DNA from: Sthenelais limicola | Taxonomy: Eukaryota; Annelida; Polychaeta; Phyllodocida; Sigalionidae | Reading direction: 5' to 3' | DNA: 64,000 bases | Assembly (NCBI GenBank): GCA_942159475.1 | Contig: OW804096.1 | Span: 10,775,871 to 10,839,870, forward strand | Shown here: positions 34,795 through 45,535 of the stretch, one piece after another | Layout of the letters: every line of letters starts with the position of its first letter | Position numbering within the stretch: the stretch's first letter is position 1 | Position numbers and translations under genes: made by a program | The notes under the pieces: generated by a model | What the model saw: the letters and a program-made list of their open reading frames with translations, nothing else | Databases searched by the model: none | What the model was told of the DNA's origin: nothing

Positions 34795-35137
34795 GGGGAA
34801 TTGCATAGCCGCCATTTTGAATCTTGATTCGCATGGAATTATGGGACTAAGGGTAGAGTATAAAAGCTATAGAAAACATGTCATGTTCGGCATCAAAATA
34901 TTTATCAATGCTCTAATGTCAATATCCATGTGTTATGCATGTTTTTATAACACAAGTTCCGATCTTTCCCACCATGCATTTGGTTTTCATAGATCATTTA
35001 TACAAGCTATAATCTTGGTGGAAACGTTCTTGGAATTTTTCGATGAAAATGTTGCCAAATATGTGTATGTCAGATTTCATCAGAATCCATCCCAGGATGT
35101 TATGTAACGACATGTGCAGTGGCACATGAAACTCCCC
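34795..35137 (+). mobile_element. Family D MITE, copy D8, full length
   Basis: 343 bp, ends GGGGAATTGCATAG and ACATGAAACTCCCC, with TA on both sides. A 96-codon plus ORF and a 74-codon minus ORF inside recur only as degraded shadows in other copies and are not considered genes. Confidence 0.8.
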
Positions 35138-35138
35138 T

Positions 35139-35468
35139 ATTATGAATAAAGCGTTTCTTCCTTGTTTTAGAAAATAGGAACTGTATGGTGCATCCCAAGT
35201 AACCACAAACTTCCCCATTACAAGTCTGTAAAGTAATCATCGATAATTATTATGGATATGTTTGGCTTTAGGATTTGCACAAAGAATAGACTTTTATTTT
35301 TTTTCATAATATTTTGCATGCACCATGGATATTGTAACTTTATTATCAGAAGTTAATGTTCAAACATGGTTTGTTTTATTTCCATCTCTAGAAAATAGGT
35401 TATTAATGTTATGTTGCTTGACATAAGTACGATCCATGAAGTAATTACTATAATAACACCTTTGATAT
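35139..35468. other. No recognised feature
   Basis: No ORF or repeat recognised. Confidence 0.4.
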
Positions 35469-35729
35469 GGGTCAGATTTTCAGAAAATGTACAATTCGCC
35501 TTCACCAATCAAAATGTACAATTGGCAACTCTACATATTTAGTAATTTCGGCTAAATTCTGCTAAAACAATGGTAGAATTTTGGTATATCTGAGTATATT
35601 TGGTATCGCATTGATTTAATGTAGGTTCTGTTAGGTTGAACTGTATTTTGAAGCTCATTTCTGTCTTAAATGTGGGTTATTTGAGAAGGTTGGTGAAGGT
35701 GAATTGTACATTTTCTGAAAATCTGACCC
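35469..35729 (+). mobile_element. Family A MITE, copy A18, chimeric left end
   Basis: The first 40 bp are the minus-orientation end (ACAATTCGCCTTCACCAATC) and the sequence then switches directly to a plus-orientation subfamily ii copy (AAAATGTACAATTGGC onward). The element is therefore 261 bp, with two tandem, opposite left termini. Confidence 0.78.
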
Positions 35730-35992
35730 CCTTATATTAGTGTAGAGCTAACTTTCTCAAATCAAGGTCACTACTATAGTTTCATTTTCTTATGAGAATA
35801 ACTAGGCTTACATAATGCTCGTCTTATGCAACAAATATACTGTTACTCTTGTGTCCAATTCCCAACATTATATTGTCGGTAAGGCGAACTTTTGGGGCAG
35901 GTATAATTTAAGTATACTTGATAGTATTATATCAATATTCTCCGAATTCCAGCTTTATAGCCAAACAGTTATAACATTTTACAAACATATAT

Positions 35993-36227
35993 GGGTCAGA
36001 TTTTCAGGAAATGTACAATTGGCAGCTGTACATATTTAGTAAATTCTGCTAAATTAGGGTGCAATTTGGCCAATACAAGGTAAATTCGAGTATATTCGGC
36101 ATTGCATTGATTCTAGCAATCTGTTTGGTTAGGTTGAACTGCATTTTGAACTTTATTTTCGTCTGAAATTTGCGTTATTTGAGAAGATTGGCGAAGTTGA
36201 ATTGTAAATTTTCTGAAAATCTGACCA
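35993..36227 (+). mobile_element. Family A MITE, copy A19
   Basis: 235 bp, termini GGGTCAG and CTGACCA, flanks ATAT and ACAT. Confidence 0.85.
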
Positions 36228-36257
36228 ACATAGCTACTACCTTGTGCACACTTATAT

Positions 36258-36385
36258 GGGTCAGAGTATCAGAAAAGGTCAATCCTGTAAAACTATGTTA
36301 AAAGATGATAATTACTAGGTATATCTAAGTATATTTGGTATTTGGTTGATTCTGCAAATTTGTTTGGTTATGTTGAATTGTATTG
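36258..36385 (+). mobile_element. Diverged family A relative, fragment
   Basis: Begins GGGTCAGAGTATCAGAAAAG and shows weak similarity to family A (AGGTATATCTAAGTATATTTGG, GTTTGGTTATGTTGAA). It resembles the fragment at 45455 more than the main family, suggesting an older subfamily. Confidence 0.5.
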
Positions 36386-36501
36386 AGTGTATTTGAGGTG
36401 GCAAATTGAAGTTTTTTAACACCAAAACCATACACAAGCAGTATTTCATGAGATTTGAAGTTTTATTGATGCTGTTGTTTATACAGATGTTTGATTCCTA
36501 C

Positions 36502-36530
36502 GTTTCGATCCTAGGTTGGATCTTCATCAG
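36502..36530 (-). ncRNA. Hammerhead-like core, candidate
   Basis: On the minus strand CTGATGA is followed by a short hairpin (GATCC, loop, GGATC) and then GAAAC. These are the two conserved core strands and stem II of a hammerhead ribozyme. I cannot define stems I and III or the cleavage site, so catalysis is unproven. Such cores are known in Penelope-like retroelements. Confidence 0.35.
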
Positions 36531-36751
36531 GGAATGTTTTTATTGGATGAGAAGAGAGGTGGGGGGGGGTATATTAAAAATGTGTAACTTTCATTTCCAT
36601 GACAACTGTCAACAAATTAAATGCAGTTTCCTGATTGGTCAATGCAAATGCGGTTTCCTGATTTGGGCACTCTTTGGAAGACCTAGCTAATTCAGAAATG
36701 TAAAAACTTTTGTATTAACTAGACATCGAATTACCCATGTGCAGCACGATC

Positions 36752-36785
36752 AGCCTAATAAAGAATACTTGAATTGAATTGAAGT
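36752..36785 (+). repeat. LINE-type 3' tail remnant with TTGAA repeats
   Basis: CCTAATAAAGAATACTTGAA followed by two TTGAA units. Similar tails occur on the minus strand near 44485-44520 and 53128-53160, consistent with 3' ends of one retroposon family with a short tandem tail. Confidence 0.45.
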
Positions 36786-36797
36786 GAATATATATAT

Positions 36798-37032
36798 GGG
36801 TCAGATTTTCAGAAAATGTACAATTGACAGCTCTACATATTTAGTAAATTCTGCTAAATTAGGCTGCAATTTGGCCAATACTAGGTAAATTCGAGTATAT
36901 TCGGCATTGCATTGATTATAGAAATCTGTTTGGTTAGGTTGAACTGTATTTTGAACTTTATTTTCGTCTGAAATCTGGGTTATTTGAGAGGATTGGTGAA
37001 GGTGAATTGTACATTTTCTGAAAATCTCACCC
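36798..37032 (+). mobile_element. Family A MITE, copy A21
   Basis: 235 bp with ATAT on both sides; termini GGGTCAG and CTCACCC. Confidence 0.87.
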
Positions 37033-37615
37033 ATATAGCAATAACTTGGTTAATATATATGGTAGAGAGACGAGGTAAGAACTAGTTATTTTGTCTAGGT
37101 GATGAGATAGAGGTACTCATGGAAAGGTTTTACTGTTTAATGTGGAAGATACCTAAATAAAATTTCTCGCACATGTAATATTAAATCTAGAAAAATACGA
37201 ATGGTATCTGAGTATGAAATTTGTGAACTTTGAGAACTGTTCTTTGCAACGCGTGAATAGTCTTTTTCATTCAATAATGATTATGTACAGTCTTTCTGTA
37301 TCTGATAGATTATCTGACTCATTTATTATGCTCACTGCCAAACCTAATAGTCCCAGAGCAATGTAGCTAAATCTTCTTTCCAAAGGCAAGAATAATCCGA
37401 TTTAATTCAGTCTAGAACCGATCAATTCGCCCTGTTGGTTTGCCGATATCAGAAAGGTTTTACGACTTAGGAAATCCCATTGTCCGGAAATCCCAAGTCA
37501 AGGACAATGTTCATTATCTTTCAATAAACAGAATAGAACTAATAAGGAGTTAAGCCCAAATCCAGCGAAATGGTACAGACAAACCTAGGAGGATGTCTAT
37601 TGGCATCTATGTCCT
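37033..37615. other. No recognised feature
   Basis: No repeat family or ORF of note. Confidence 0.4.
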
Positions 37616-37654
37616 TAATTAATAAGATTTCAGTGTCCTTGCAAGCTAATAAAT

Positions 37655-37799
37655 GCCCTTGAGGCAATAGTAATACATGTGGGGAAAAAGATACTTTGTA
37701 TGTAACTTGTCATCCACATCATTGTAATATGCAACGAATGATGGTAGGTAATAATTGTCCTTGTAGTAATACATGTGGGGCAAAAGAAACTTTGTAAGT
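37655..37799 (+). repeat. Tandem duplication holding an empty and a filled family A site
   Basis: A unit of about 100 bp containing GTAATACATGTGGGG, ACTTTGTATGTAACTTG and ATGCAACGAATGATGG is followed by a second copy split by family A copy A22. The second copy continues at 38034 to about 38085. The first copy preserves the unoccupied target with a single ATGT. Confidence 0.82.
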
Positions 37800-38033
37800 G
37801 GGTCAGATTTTCAGACAATGTACAATTAGCAGCTCTAAACGTTTATTAATTTCTGCTAAATTCTGCTAAAAAAGATACATTTTGGGTATATCTGAGTACA
37901 TGTGGTATCGCATTGATTTAAAGTATCAGTTCTGTTATGTTAAACTGCATTTTGAAGCTCATTTCTGTCTTAAATGTGGATTATTTGAGAGGATTGGTGA
38001 AGGCGAATTGTACATTTTCTGAAGATCTGACCC
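37800..38033 (+). mobile_element. Family A MITE, copy A22 (subfamily ii)
   Basis: 234 bp, flanked by AAGT (left) and ATGT (right). The neighbouring empty copy has a single ATGT, proving the 4-bp duplication and showing that the left copy has mutated by one base. Confidence 0.9.
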
Positions 38034-38277
38034 ATGTAACTTGTTTTCCACATCATTGTAATATGCAACGAGTGATGGATAGAAGTTCCTAGAACTGGCT
38101 AGTCCCACTCTTGGCTATTGCATATTTACAAAGTCAGAAGTTGTTCTGCAACTCTAGAGGAAGGAGACATTCCCTGTAGGTAAACTAGCGTGACATCTAG
38201 ATGTCACTAGTGTATGTGTTATGCACGTATGCGTCAGTAGCAATAATATCTCCTTCACGACACAAATGGGTCAGATT

Positions 38278-38502
38278 TTCAGAAAATATACAATTGGCAG
38301 CTGTACACATTTAGTAAGTTCTGCTAAATTAGGCTGCAATTTGGCCAATACTAGGTAAATTCGAATATATTCGGCATTGTACTGATTCTAGCAATCTGTT
38401 TGGTTGGGTTGAACTGTATTTTGAACTTTATTTTCATCTGAAATTTGGGTTATTTGAGAGGATTGGCGAAGTTGAATTGTACATTTTCTGATGATCTGAC
38501 AC
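38278..38502 (+). mobile_element. Family A MITE, copy A23
   Basis: 225 bp, left terminus GGGTCAG; right end diverged (CTGACAC). Confidence 0.78.
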
Positions 38503-38742
38503 AAGAACTGTTTCTATTCCCAGGTTCTATGGTGAATGGTATTTGCACATGAGATGTGGTAAGAGATTAATGACAATCTAATCTAGTTACCACAACACTG
38601 GCATATAGTTGCACTAGTCAATTTTCCAGTGATGAATGGAGCTGATTTTCTCACAGGGGTCTGTCAGTTCAAAGATAGAAAACGGCCTGACGAGTGGATT
38701 CCTAACATTAAAGGTGCCTTAAAAGATATTCTTATATATATA

Positions 38743-39159
38743 TGTAGTGAACCGCAGATTCGTGGGCACAAGTTTACAAAATTGAAGAAAGAATCACGAA
38801 TATGAGGAAATCCGTTTGAACCTTGTTTTATTACCCAAAGGTATACAGTTACAAAGGTATTGTCTCTGAACAAGGGTGCTTAATTTGAACAACAGAAGTA
38901 TCTTGGTCTGCAGCAAGGGTCAAGTCCATAGTGTTAAGTGAAGCCTGGATCCCCTTGCGGGGGTAGTAGTATCCTCCACCTACTGCCCGTCCGCGGGTGT
39001 CTGCAGTGCTGTTGGCACGATGACGTATGTCGCCCTCTGAGGGAAGTGGCCGGCACTGGTGGTTGTCCTCGGCTCCAGTAGAAGTGCCCTCTCTGTCGTA
39101 GCCTCGTTGTAGTGGGCAATGGTCGGCAGCGTTGATGTATTCCGGGTGGCCCCACAACA
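38743..39159 (-). mobile_element. Probable solo LTR
   Basis: 417 bp running, on the minus strand, from TGTTGTGG to CACTACA, with inverted ends and TATA on both sides. AATAAAA lies on the minus strand at 38826-38832. The U3-side portion (about 38940-39155) is much more GC-rich than its surroundings. Its ends resemble those of the LTRs at 4268 but the sequence differs. Two minus ORFs of 103 and 73 codons inside overlap in different frames and are not recognised. Confidence 0.5.
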
Positions 39160-39477
39160 TATATATTATGGTAGGTTGTTCAGTTGCACAGTCATAAGGT
39201 ATTTGTGCTGAAACAACTCAATGATTATGAAAATAACTAGCAATAGATGATAAAAGTCTAGTATATAATTATTAGATACAGGTAATTATGTGCTTAGTTT
39301 AACAAATATATGGCTTATCTAAATGTTATCTAACTAGATTACAAGTATTTAGTATATTTGTACACTTTAGATAACTTTGTCTGTGGTTTGAACTAGACAG
39401 AGGCATACATTTACAGATGACATGAGACAAAATTATACAATTTGAATGTAAAGAGCTAAACATATGTGTGTCAGATT
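39160..39477. other. No recognised feature
   Basis: AT-rich, no ORF or repeat recognised. Confidence 0.4.
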
Positions 39478-39701
39478 TTCAGAAAATGTACAATTGGCAC
39501 CAGTACACAGTTAGTAAATTCTGCTAAATTAGGCTGCGATATTGTCAACACTAGGTAAATTCGAGTATATTCAGCATTGCATTGATTCTAGCAATCTGTT
39601 TGGTTAGATTGAACTGTATTTTTTACTTATTTTCGTCTGAAATTTGGTTTATTTGACAAGATTGGCAAAGTTGAATTGTACATTTTCTGAAAATCTGACC
39701 C
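39478..39701 (+). mobile_element. Family A MITE, copy A24
   Basis: 224 bp with perfect ATGT flanks; termini GTGTCAG and CTGACCC. Confidence 0.85.
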
Positions 39702-40117
39702 ATGTGTGCTTTCTATGAGTCCCTCATTACTACAAGTGAACTACAGAGACAGAGAGAGGAGGAACTGAAACAGAGAGAGCGAGGAGAAAAACTTAGCAAG
39801 AGTGAAAATGGATTGAAGAGAGATGGGAAACTGTAGAAACAGATCTGTGCGAAATTGGAGTCTGGCAATATTTGCATTTCCTTGGCTTCTTCAACCCTCC
39901 TTTACCAATAATTAGAAAGGTCTGGAAAATTAAATTTCTGTCTCTAATCCTCAGACAAGAGAGCTTTGGACTCTGGACTTAAGACATCTTGTTGGGATTG
40001 GAAAATATTAGAACATTGCATTGCATTGCATGAATCAATAGACTAACTTCTCCTCAAGTTTTAGTGGGCCTTCTTTGTATTTAGATTCAATTGCTTTGTT
40101 CAGAACCATAGGTATGT
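39702..40117. other. No gene; GAGA-rich patch
   Basis: A patch of AGAGAGAG-type sequence at about 39745-39790; nothing else recognised. Confidence 0.4.
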
Positions 40118-40352
40118 GGGTCAGATTTTCAGAAAATGTACAATTCAACTTCACCAATTCCCTCAAATAACGCAATTATAAGACAAAAATCAGGTTAAAA
40201 ATACTGTTCAACCTAACCAAACAGATTGCTAGAATCAATGCAATGCCAAATATACTCGAATCTACCTAGTATTGACCAAATTGCAGCCTAATTTAGCAGA
40301 AGTTACTAAATATGTACAGCTCCCAATTGTACATTTTCTGAAAATCTGACCC
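40118..40352 (-). mobile_element. Family A MITE, copy A25
   Basis: 235 bp with perfect ATGT flanks. Confidence 0.87.
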
Positions 40353-40878
40353 ATGTATAGCTCTACTTTGTCTAAAAGCTCTTACATTACTGAACATGGA
40401 ACTGTAACAAGGAGAAACTCCGAATGTTAAGTACTATTGTAATTTAGTGAGAATTTTACATCGTGGGAATGTTGCGCCAATGTATTTATGCTTCATATTC
40501 TATATCAATAATTTTGCAAACATGAAATACTGTTTCCAATGATATCAATGAAATAATCCATCAGAAATGTTATTTGTTAAGATTGGGGAAGCTTATGTTC
40601 ATAGATTGGGGAAGCTTATGGTTCATTAAAACCAAATAAATACCTAAAACGATTAAAATACCTTGTAGTTCCTTGCATTTCTTAACACGAGTAATCCATT
40701 ATCGAAGAAGCAACTGATCACTGACAGTCAAAACTTCAAAAGTAGGTTGCCGCAACAGAGGGACTATTTTCTTGCAGCTTCGCAAAAGGCATACAGAATT
40801 GAGAACCACCCTAATTATTTCTTTTCTTTTGATTTATTCATATTTCTTATTCATACAAAATAAAAAGAGATGTAATAA
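40353..40878. other. No gene; small duplication
   Basis: AGATTGGGGAAGCTTATG is directly duplicated at about 40580-40622. Otherwise unremarkable. Confidence 0.4.
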
Positions 40879-40883
40879 ATGGG

Positions 40884-41007
40884 GAACAAACCTTGGGGTG
40901 GAATCAACCTTGGGGCTACGGCAGATCAATCTCGGGCGGAGCCCTCGATTCACCGCCGTAGCTCCTCGGTGCATAAGCACTTTGCGAACCTCCAACTTGG
41001 TTCGTTC
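40884..41007. mobile_element. Imperfect foldback, CTCGGGC/GCCCTCG core
   Basis: Inner arms GGGGCTACGGC (40912-40922) and GCCGTAGCTCC (40955-40965) and outer arms near GAACAAACCTTGGGG and CCAACTTGGTTCGTTC. The loop has CTCGGGC and GCCCTCG, as in the foldback at 41199. Both are preceded by AATAAAT and a GGGA-type sequence, so they are likely related. A 135-codon ORF (40772-41179) crosses this region and is rejected. Confidence 0.6.
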
Positions 41008-41198
41008 TATGTATTTATTTGCCTATACCTTCAGCATTGTATGTCACCCTTGGTCAAGGTGGTGCATAACATGTAAATTATGTCACCCTTGGCGCATACA
41101 ACAAGTAGGTCCGCTAAAAACTGAAATTACTTATTTTATTTTCATTTATTTAAATTTTTCATTCACTAATGGGGTGTAATAAATATGGGACAATGCTC

Positions 41199-41309
41199 GG
41201 GGGAAGTCTGTACACTTGTTAGTGACCTCGGGAGTGCGGAAGATCTCGGGCTAACGCCCTCTAACTACCCGCACTCCCTCGGTCAATAACAAGTGTACAG
41301 ACTTCCCCC
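41199..41309. mobile_element. Foldback with 41-bp arms
   Basis: Arms 41199-41239 and 41269-41309 match with few differences, including AAGTCTGTACACTTGTTA and its reverse complement. The loop carries CTCGGGCTAACGCCCTC. No coding capacity. Confidence 0.82.
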
Positions 41310-41878
41310 TTGCTGTGTTCCATCTATATATTTTGTATTTGTCTACAATTTGTTTGTCATACCCTGAGTGTTATACCTATTTCTAAAAACAAAGCACTAA
41401 CATAATTGTCGCTTAAATTTTTATATAAATTTATATTTCTGCGAAATCACACTAAATACATGAGTCTCAGTGCTATACAATATTTACATTAATTCTCTGC
41501 AATACACTGGCAGGGCCTTGCCTCAAGTCAGTGACCACAATTAACCCACCAAGTCATCAAGTCATCAGCTTGCAGTATGACAACACCCAGGTGAAAGAGA
41601 CAATCCTATACATTTCACTCATTCAGTAAATTATGCTCCGAGGGGGCTATTATAAGATTCGAGCTGGAGTCTACTTTGACTTAAGTGGAATTGGTGCACA
41701 ACAATCATTTGCTATTATTTGATTGTTCAGCAAACAATAGGCTATGAATAATACACTGGTTCACGGGAGTACAAAACCCGATGGCGTCAGGTGCAAGAGA
41801 CACAATAATCATTGTCATTAGAACCACTTTTTGTCTACTTTCTAGTTCATCCAGATAGGTAGGAGTTGGGATCAGGCA
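41310..41878. other. No recognised feature
   Basis: No ORF or repeat recognised. Confidence 0.4.
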
Positions 41879-42257
41879 TGTGTTTCACAAAAATGAGTCA
41901 CAAGTCGCAAAATTGATCTTTTTCAAAGTGCTTTTTTCACAAGATCTGCTTTTTTGAATGTTTTGATCTTGGGGGTAGCTAGTCAGGTAGCTAGTCTTAT
42001 AGATACATGGACCAAATTTCAGGATAGTGTATTGAATATACTCCTGCATTTCTAAGACCATCCTATGGAGTACATCCAAAAATATTGAAAACTTTTTTCA
42101 GAAATAAAAATATCAAACTTAAAATATAGAAATACTTATTTAATGTCCTCAATGTTTACTACCTTTGGAATTGGCTTGATCTCCTTTTTTCAAATATGAT
42201 GACATCTGAAAATCCATTTTTTGCTACTTATGACTTATTTTCCCTCAAACACATCAC
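41879..42257 (+). mobile_element. Family B MITE, copy B8, left tip lost
   Basis: 379 bp. The left end begins ATGTGTTTCAC, lacking the terminal GTG; the right end is CAAACACATCAC followed by ATAT. Confidence 0.75.
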
Positions 42258-42838
42258 ATATTAAAGAGGTATTTTCCGTTGATTGATCAACTCTCGGTTC
42301 TCATATTTCATTTTCATTTAAATCTGGACCTAGTCATATGATTACATCTGCTCATTGGCTCAGACTTAGATAATTGCCACTTTCTATGCTCATACTCTGG
42401 GAGGGAAAGGTTTTAATGACCTGCGAGTGGTGTAATGTTAACTTTGAGTCCAGATTACTTAGTTTTCTACATCTCCGCATCTTTTAGCCGCTACGTAAAG
42501 AACAGATAATGAATGTTAAATTTCCTCCGTCTAAAACGGGTAGTAATTCTCAGCATGTAGTTTCTATTCAATTCCTCCATCCCTTCTATTCTTTTTCACT
42601 CCCAACTTTTATAACTCTCCTCCCCACTCAACCACTGGCTGGGGTGCCATTGCATCAGACCAGTAAAGCCCAGCTGCCATAAGTGGGTCGAAGCATGTGC
42701 AATCTTTCAAAGCGAATAGCATTGAAATAGCTTCAAAATCACTTCCTTGAAAACAATATTTTGTGGAGAACAATACCAAGGTCGCCTCACTTGAGATCTA
42801 TGTAAGCCATCTTGAAAATTAGAGCCCTATACGATGAT
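42258..42838. other. No recognised feature
   Basis: No ORF or repeat recognised. Confidence 0.4.
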
Positions 42839-43241
42839 GTGATGTGTTTAAGGAAAATGAGTCATAAGTCGCAAAAAATGGATTTTGAGCTATTATCATA
42901 TTTGAGTAGATGAGCTCAAGCCGATTCTAATGGTAGTAAACATTGAGGACATCTAAGTAGTGTTTCTATATTATAAGTTTGATATTTTAATTTTTGAAAA
43001 AAAAAGTTATTGATATTTTTGGGTGGATAATTACTAATAAAGTACCTAAATATACTCCATAAGCTGACCTTAGAGGTCCATAGATAGATATATTTGATAC
43101 ATTGCCTTGAAATTTCATACATGTATTAATATCATTCGCAGCATTAAGTACTCTAAGAATTAGAATATTCCAACAAAGATATCTTATAAAAACACACTTT
43201 GAAAAATACCCATTATGACTTATTTTCCTGAAACACATCAC
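42839..43241 (-). mobile_element. Family B MITE, copy B9
   Basis: 403 bp, termini GTGATGTGTTTAAGGAAAAT and CCTGAAACACATCAC; flanks TGAT and AATT do not match. Confidence 0.82.
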
Positions 43242-43616
43242 AATTATGGGCATTCAATACGAGCCACTTGGTGGGACAAACCATGGACCAGCCCTTATTA
43301 CTAATGTAGTGGTATTGAGTGACCGACCTAGTAGTAATGTATACATATTATATACACCACAGAAATCAGTCAACTTCAATGGTCAGGACATTTGCATTTA
43401 GAGGGCAAGCCCAGGATCGATTCACGGTTGTGGGAGACTGCCAATTGGGTCATTAGATCTGTTCCGCATTTATTTGTTATTCCCATTGAGTATGAGGAGT
43501 AGGAAACGTAGGCATTCAAGTTAACCTTCATAGAAAACTAAGGATTTAAGGAAGAATGAAATGCAGAATAGAGGGAAAATATGCTTTTGTCAATCCAGAG
43601 AAGCATGCAGTGCAAG
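43242..43616. other. No recognised feature
   Basis: Unremarkable up to the start of family S copy 2. Confidence 0.4.
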
Positions 43617-44217
43617 AAGCCCTTCATTGGCATATTATAGAAATATATTGCAGATACAACATATACTTTTATGATAATTTGAATCCTTAAATTGCCTGTG
43701 GCCAACACAGGGAACTTCATAGATAATTTTTTTTCCCCATTCTCCTCATTGACCATGAGGAGAATGGTGGATTAAAGTAAAGCTAAAAATTAATGTGATA
43801 CATCAATGAGTGGCATATGTCTAGTGTTTATATGCATGTCCATGCAACCAGTCTATGGTCTAGGGGTAAGATGCTGGACTCCCAATCAGCACATTGGGGG
43901 TTCAAATCCCAGAGCATCTAGCCATTTTACATTTGTTTCATTTTCAAGTCATTTTATTTTTTAATTTCACTTATATATTGCATATCTAATATCTGGGACT
44001 CAGATTTCTTTTAAACTCACACTCACATGTAGTTATTGATGCAATTCCCTTTCTATTGGTAAACAAATTAGAGTGTCTAAGATCAAATTAAGGGAGAAAA
44101 GTCTGTTGGATAGGGTTTGGAGATATATAGGTTCTCTGTTATAGAGGCATGGGTGGCGGTCGTAAGTTTGTGTTTATTTTTGGCGAAAATGGTTTTCACA
44201 CGGGCCACGATTCGTCT
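43617..44217 (+). repeat. Family S dispersed repeat with tRNA-like core, copy 2
   Basis: 601 bp, homologous to 207-746 in reverse. It has GCAGTGCAAGAAGCCC at the left, the tRNA-like core at 43851-43921 and GGCATGGGTGGCGG near the right end. A 72-codon minus ORF in it and a 65-codon ORF in copy 1 encode related peptides because the DNA is shared; the frame is not otherwise preserved. Confidence 0.62.
43851..43921 (+). ncRNA. tRNA-like sequence (degenerate)
   Basis: Box A (TGGTCTAGGGG, 43856-43866) and box B (GGTTCAAATCC, 43899-43909) are intact, so RNA polymerase III could recognise it. The D arm resembles tRNA-Pro or tRNA-Gly, but the anticodon stem mispairs if a 7-base CTCCCAA loop is used, and the acceptor stem is not convincing. 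It is best seen as tRNA-derived and not a working tRNA. Confidence 0.6.
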
Positions 44218-44997
44218 AGCTGGGACTATAATGTCTGAGCAAGATTCTATTGTTGCTGCACTATGATAATACTCTTAACAAATCCTTTTCTCTTTTTGCA
44301 GGTGAGGTCCTTTTAATCCTGAGTTTGAGTATGGTTTCAATGAGATGACTGAGACTTTAGGTAAGCTTATATTGACCAGTTGGTCACTGTGTAGTCATCT
44401 TAAATTCAATGTCTAGAAACCGATGAGTCTACTATGGATACCGATACAATAATGAATACCGATTGAGGCCTAGGTTTAAAGCTGAATTCAATTCAATTCA
44501 AGACATTTTTTATTTGCATAAATGATGACTACGAAAAGGAGGCCCAGTTTTGAAACCTAGGTTCCAAGTCTTCCAGTGGGTTCCTGTGGATTCTCAGTTA
44601 ACGCCGGTCAAAAACATTTTCTATTTTTATTCCATTCTTTTCCAACCCATCTAAGAGTCATTTGACAAGAATTTTGGATTTTTATTTTTGCTATGAGACT
44701 TCTAAAGCATCCTTATTGGTATTTGGAGGACCCGCTGGAATCCTTTCGAATGATGACTTATTATAACTCACCAACGCCTTTTTCCTCTCTGGTCTGATTT
44801 GACTTAAATTCTTTTCACGTGTTACAATTCTTATTCTTATGTAGCTGGAGCAGAATATTGATGAATTTAGTCCTATAAGTCATAATTTGAGTAAATTTGG
44901 TAAGATTTTTTTGTTATATTTAGCTGATAATGCAGCTTTAAATCTTTTTAAAGGCAACCTTAAAGTCAATCTGCAGCATTTGTATAGGCCTTTATAT
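44218..44997. other. No gene; retroposon tail remnant
   Basis: A minus-strand 3'-tail-like sequence (TTGAATTGAATTGAA after an A/T-rich stretch) lies at about 44485-44520. A pseudo-exon at 44302-44360 has acceptor- and donor-like sequences but no open frame. Confidence 0.4.
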
Positions 44998-45232
44998 GGG
45001 TCAGATTTTCAGAAAATGTACAATTAGCAGCTGTACACATTTAGGAAATTCTGCTAAATTAGGCTGCAATTTGCTCAATACTTGGTAAATCCGAGTATAT
45101 TTGGCATTGCATTGATTCTAGCAATCTTTTTGGTTAGGTTGAACTGTATTTTGAGCTTAATTTTCAGCTGAAATTTGGGTTATTTGAGAAGATTGGTGAA
45201 GTTGAATTGTACATTTTCTGAAAATCTGACCC
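44998..45232 (+). mobile_element. Family A MITE, copy A26
   Basis: 235 bp with ATAT on both sides. Confidence 0.87.
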
Positions 45233-45454
45233 ATATACCCAAGCCATATTGCACATATAGACTGTAGTCAGCCTCAAGGGACAGAACATACACTCAACAA
45301 ACATAATATCCTCACAGCGGAAGGGATTATATGCAGTCTCACTTTTTTGTTGCTGCCCATTATTGTATAGCTAGGCGCTAAACCCATACCATGGCTTCAT
45401 ATCACTGTTTACACATATAATATGGCTTCATATCACTATTTACACATATAATAT

Positions 45455-45535
45455 GGGTCAGGGCATCAGAACATGTACAGTCCGCAGCTGGACAGATATA
45501 TTTAGTAAATTCTGATTAAATTAGGCTGATACATG
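45455..45535 (+). mobile_element. Diverged family A relative, fragment
   Basis: Begins GGGTCAGGGCATCAGAACAT and keeps TTTAGTAAATTCTG. It follows a direct duplication of about 33 bp (ATGGCTTCATATCACT...). Confidence 0.5.

Noticed and set aside
34817..35107. 96-codon ORF in family D copy D8
   Set aside because: The frame is not preserved in other family D copies, so it is a chance ORF in a non-coding element.
38849..39160. 103- and 73-codon minus ORFs
   Set aside because: Overlapping in different frames in the GC-rich part of a probable solo LTR; no recognised domain.
40772..41179. 135-codon ORF
   Set aside because: Runs through a foldback element and low-complexity hydrophobic sequence, with no motif or context.
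43851..43921. Functional tRNA gene
   Set aside because: The anticodon and acceptor stems do not pair properly; only the D and T arms (box A and box B) are good.
44302..44360. 59-base exon with TTTTTGCAG acceptor and GTAAGC donor
   Set aside because: All three frames contain a stop, so it cannot be an internal coding exon.
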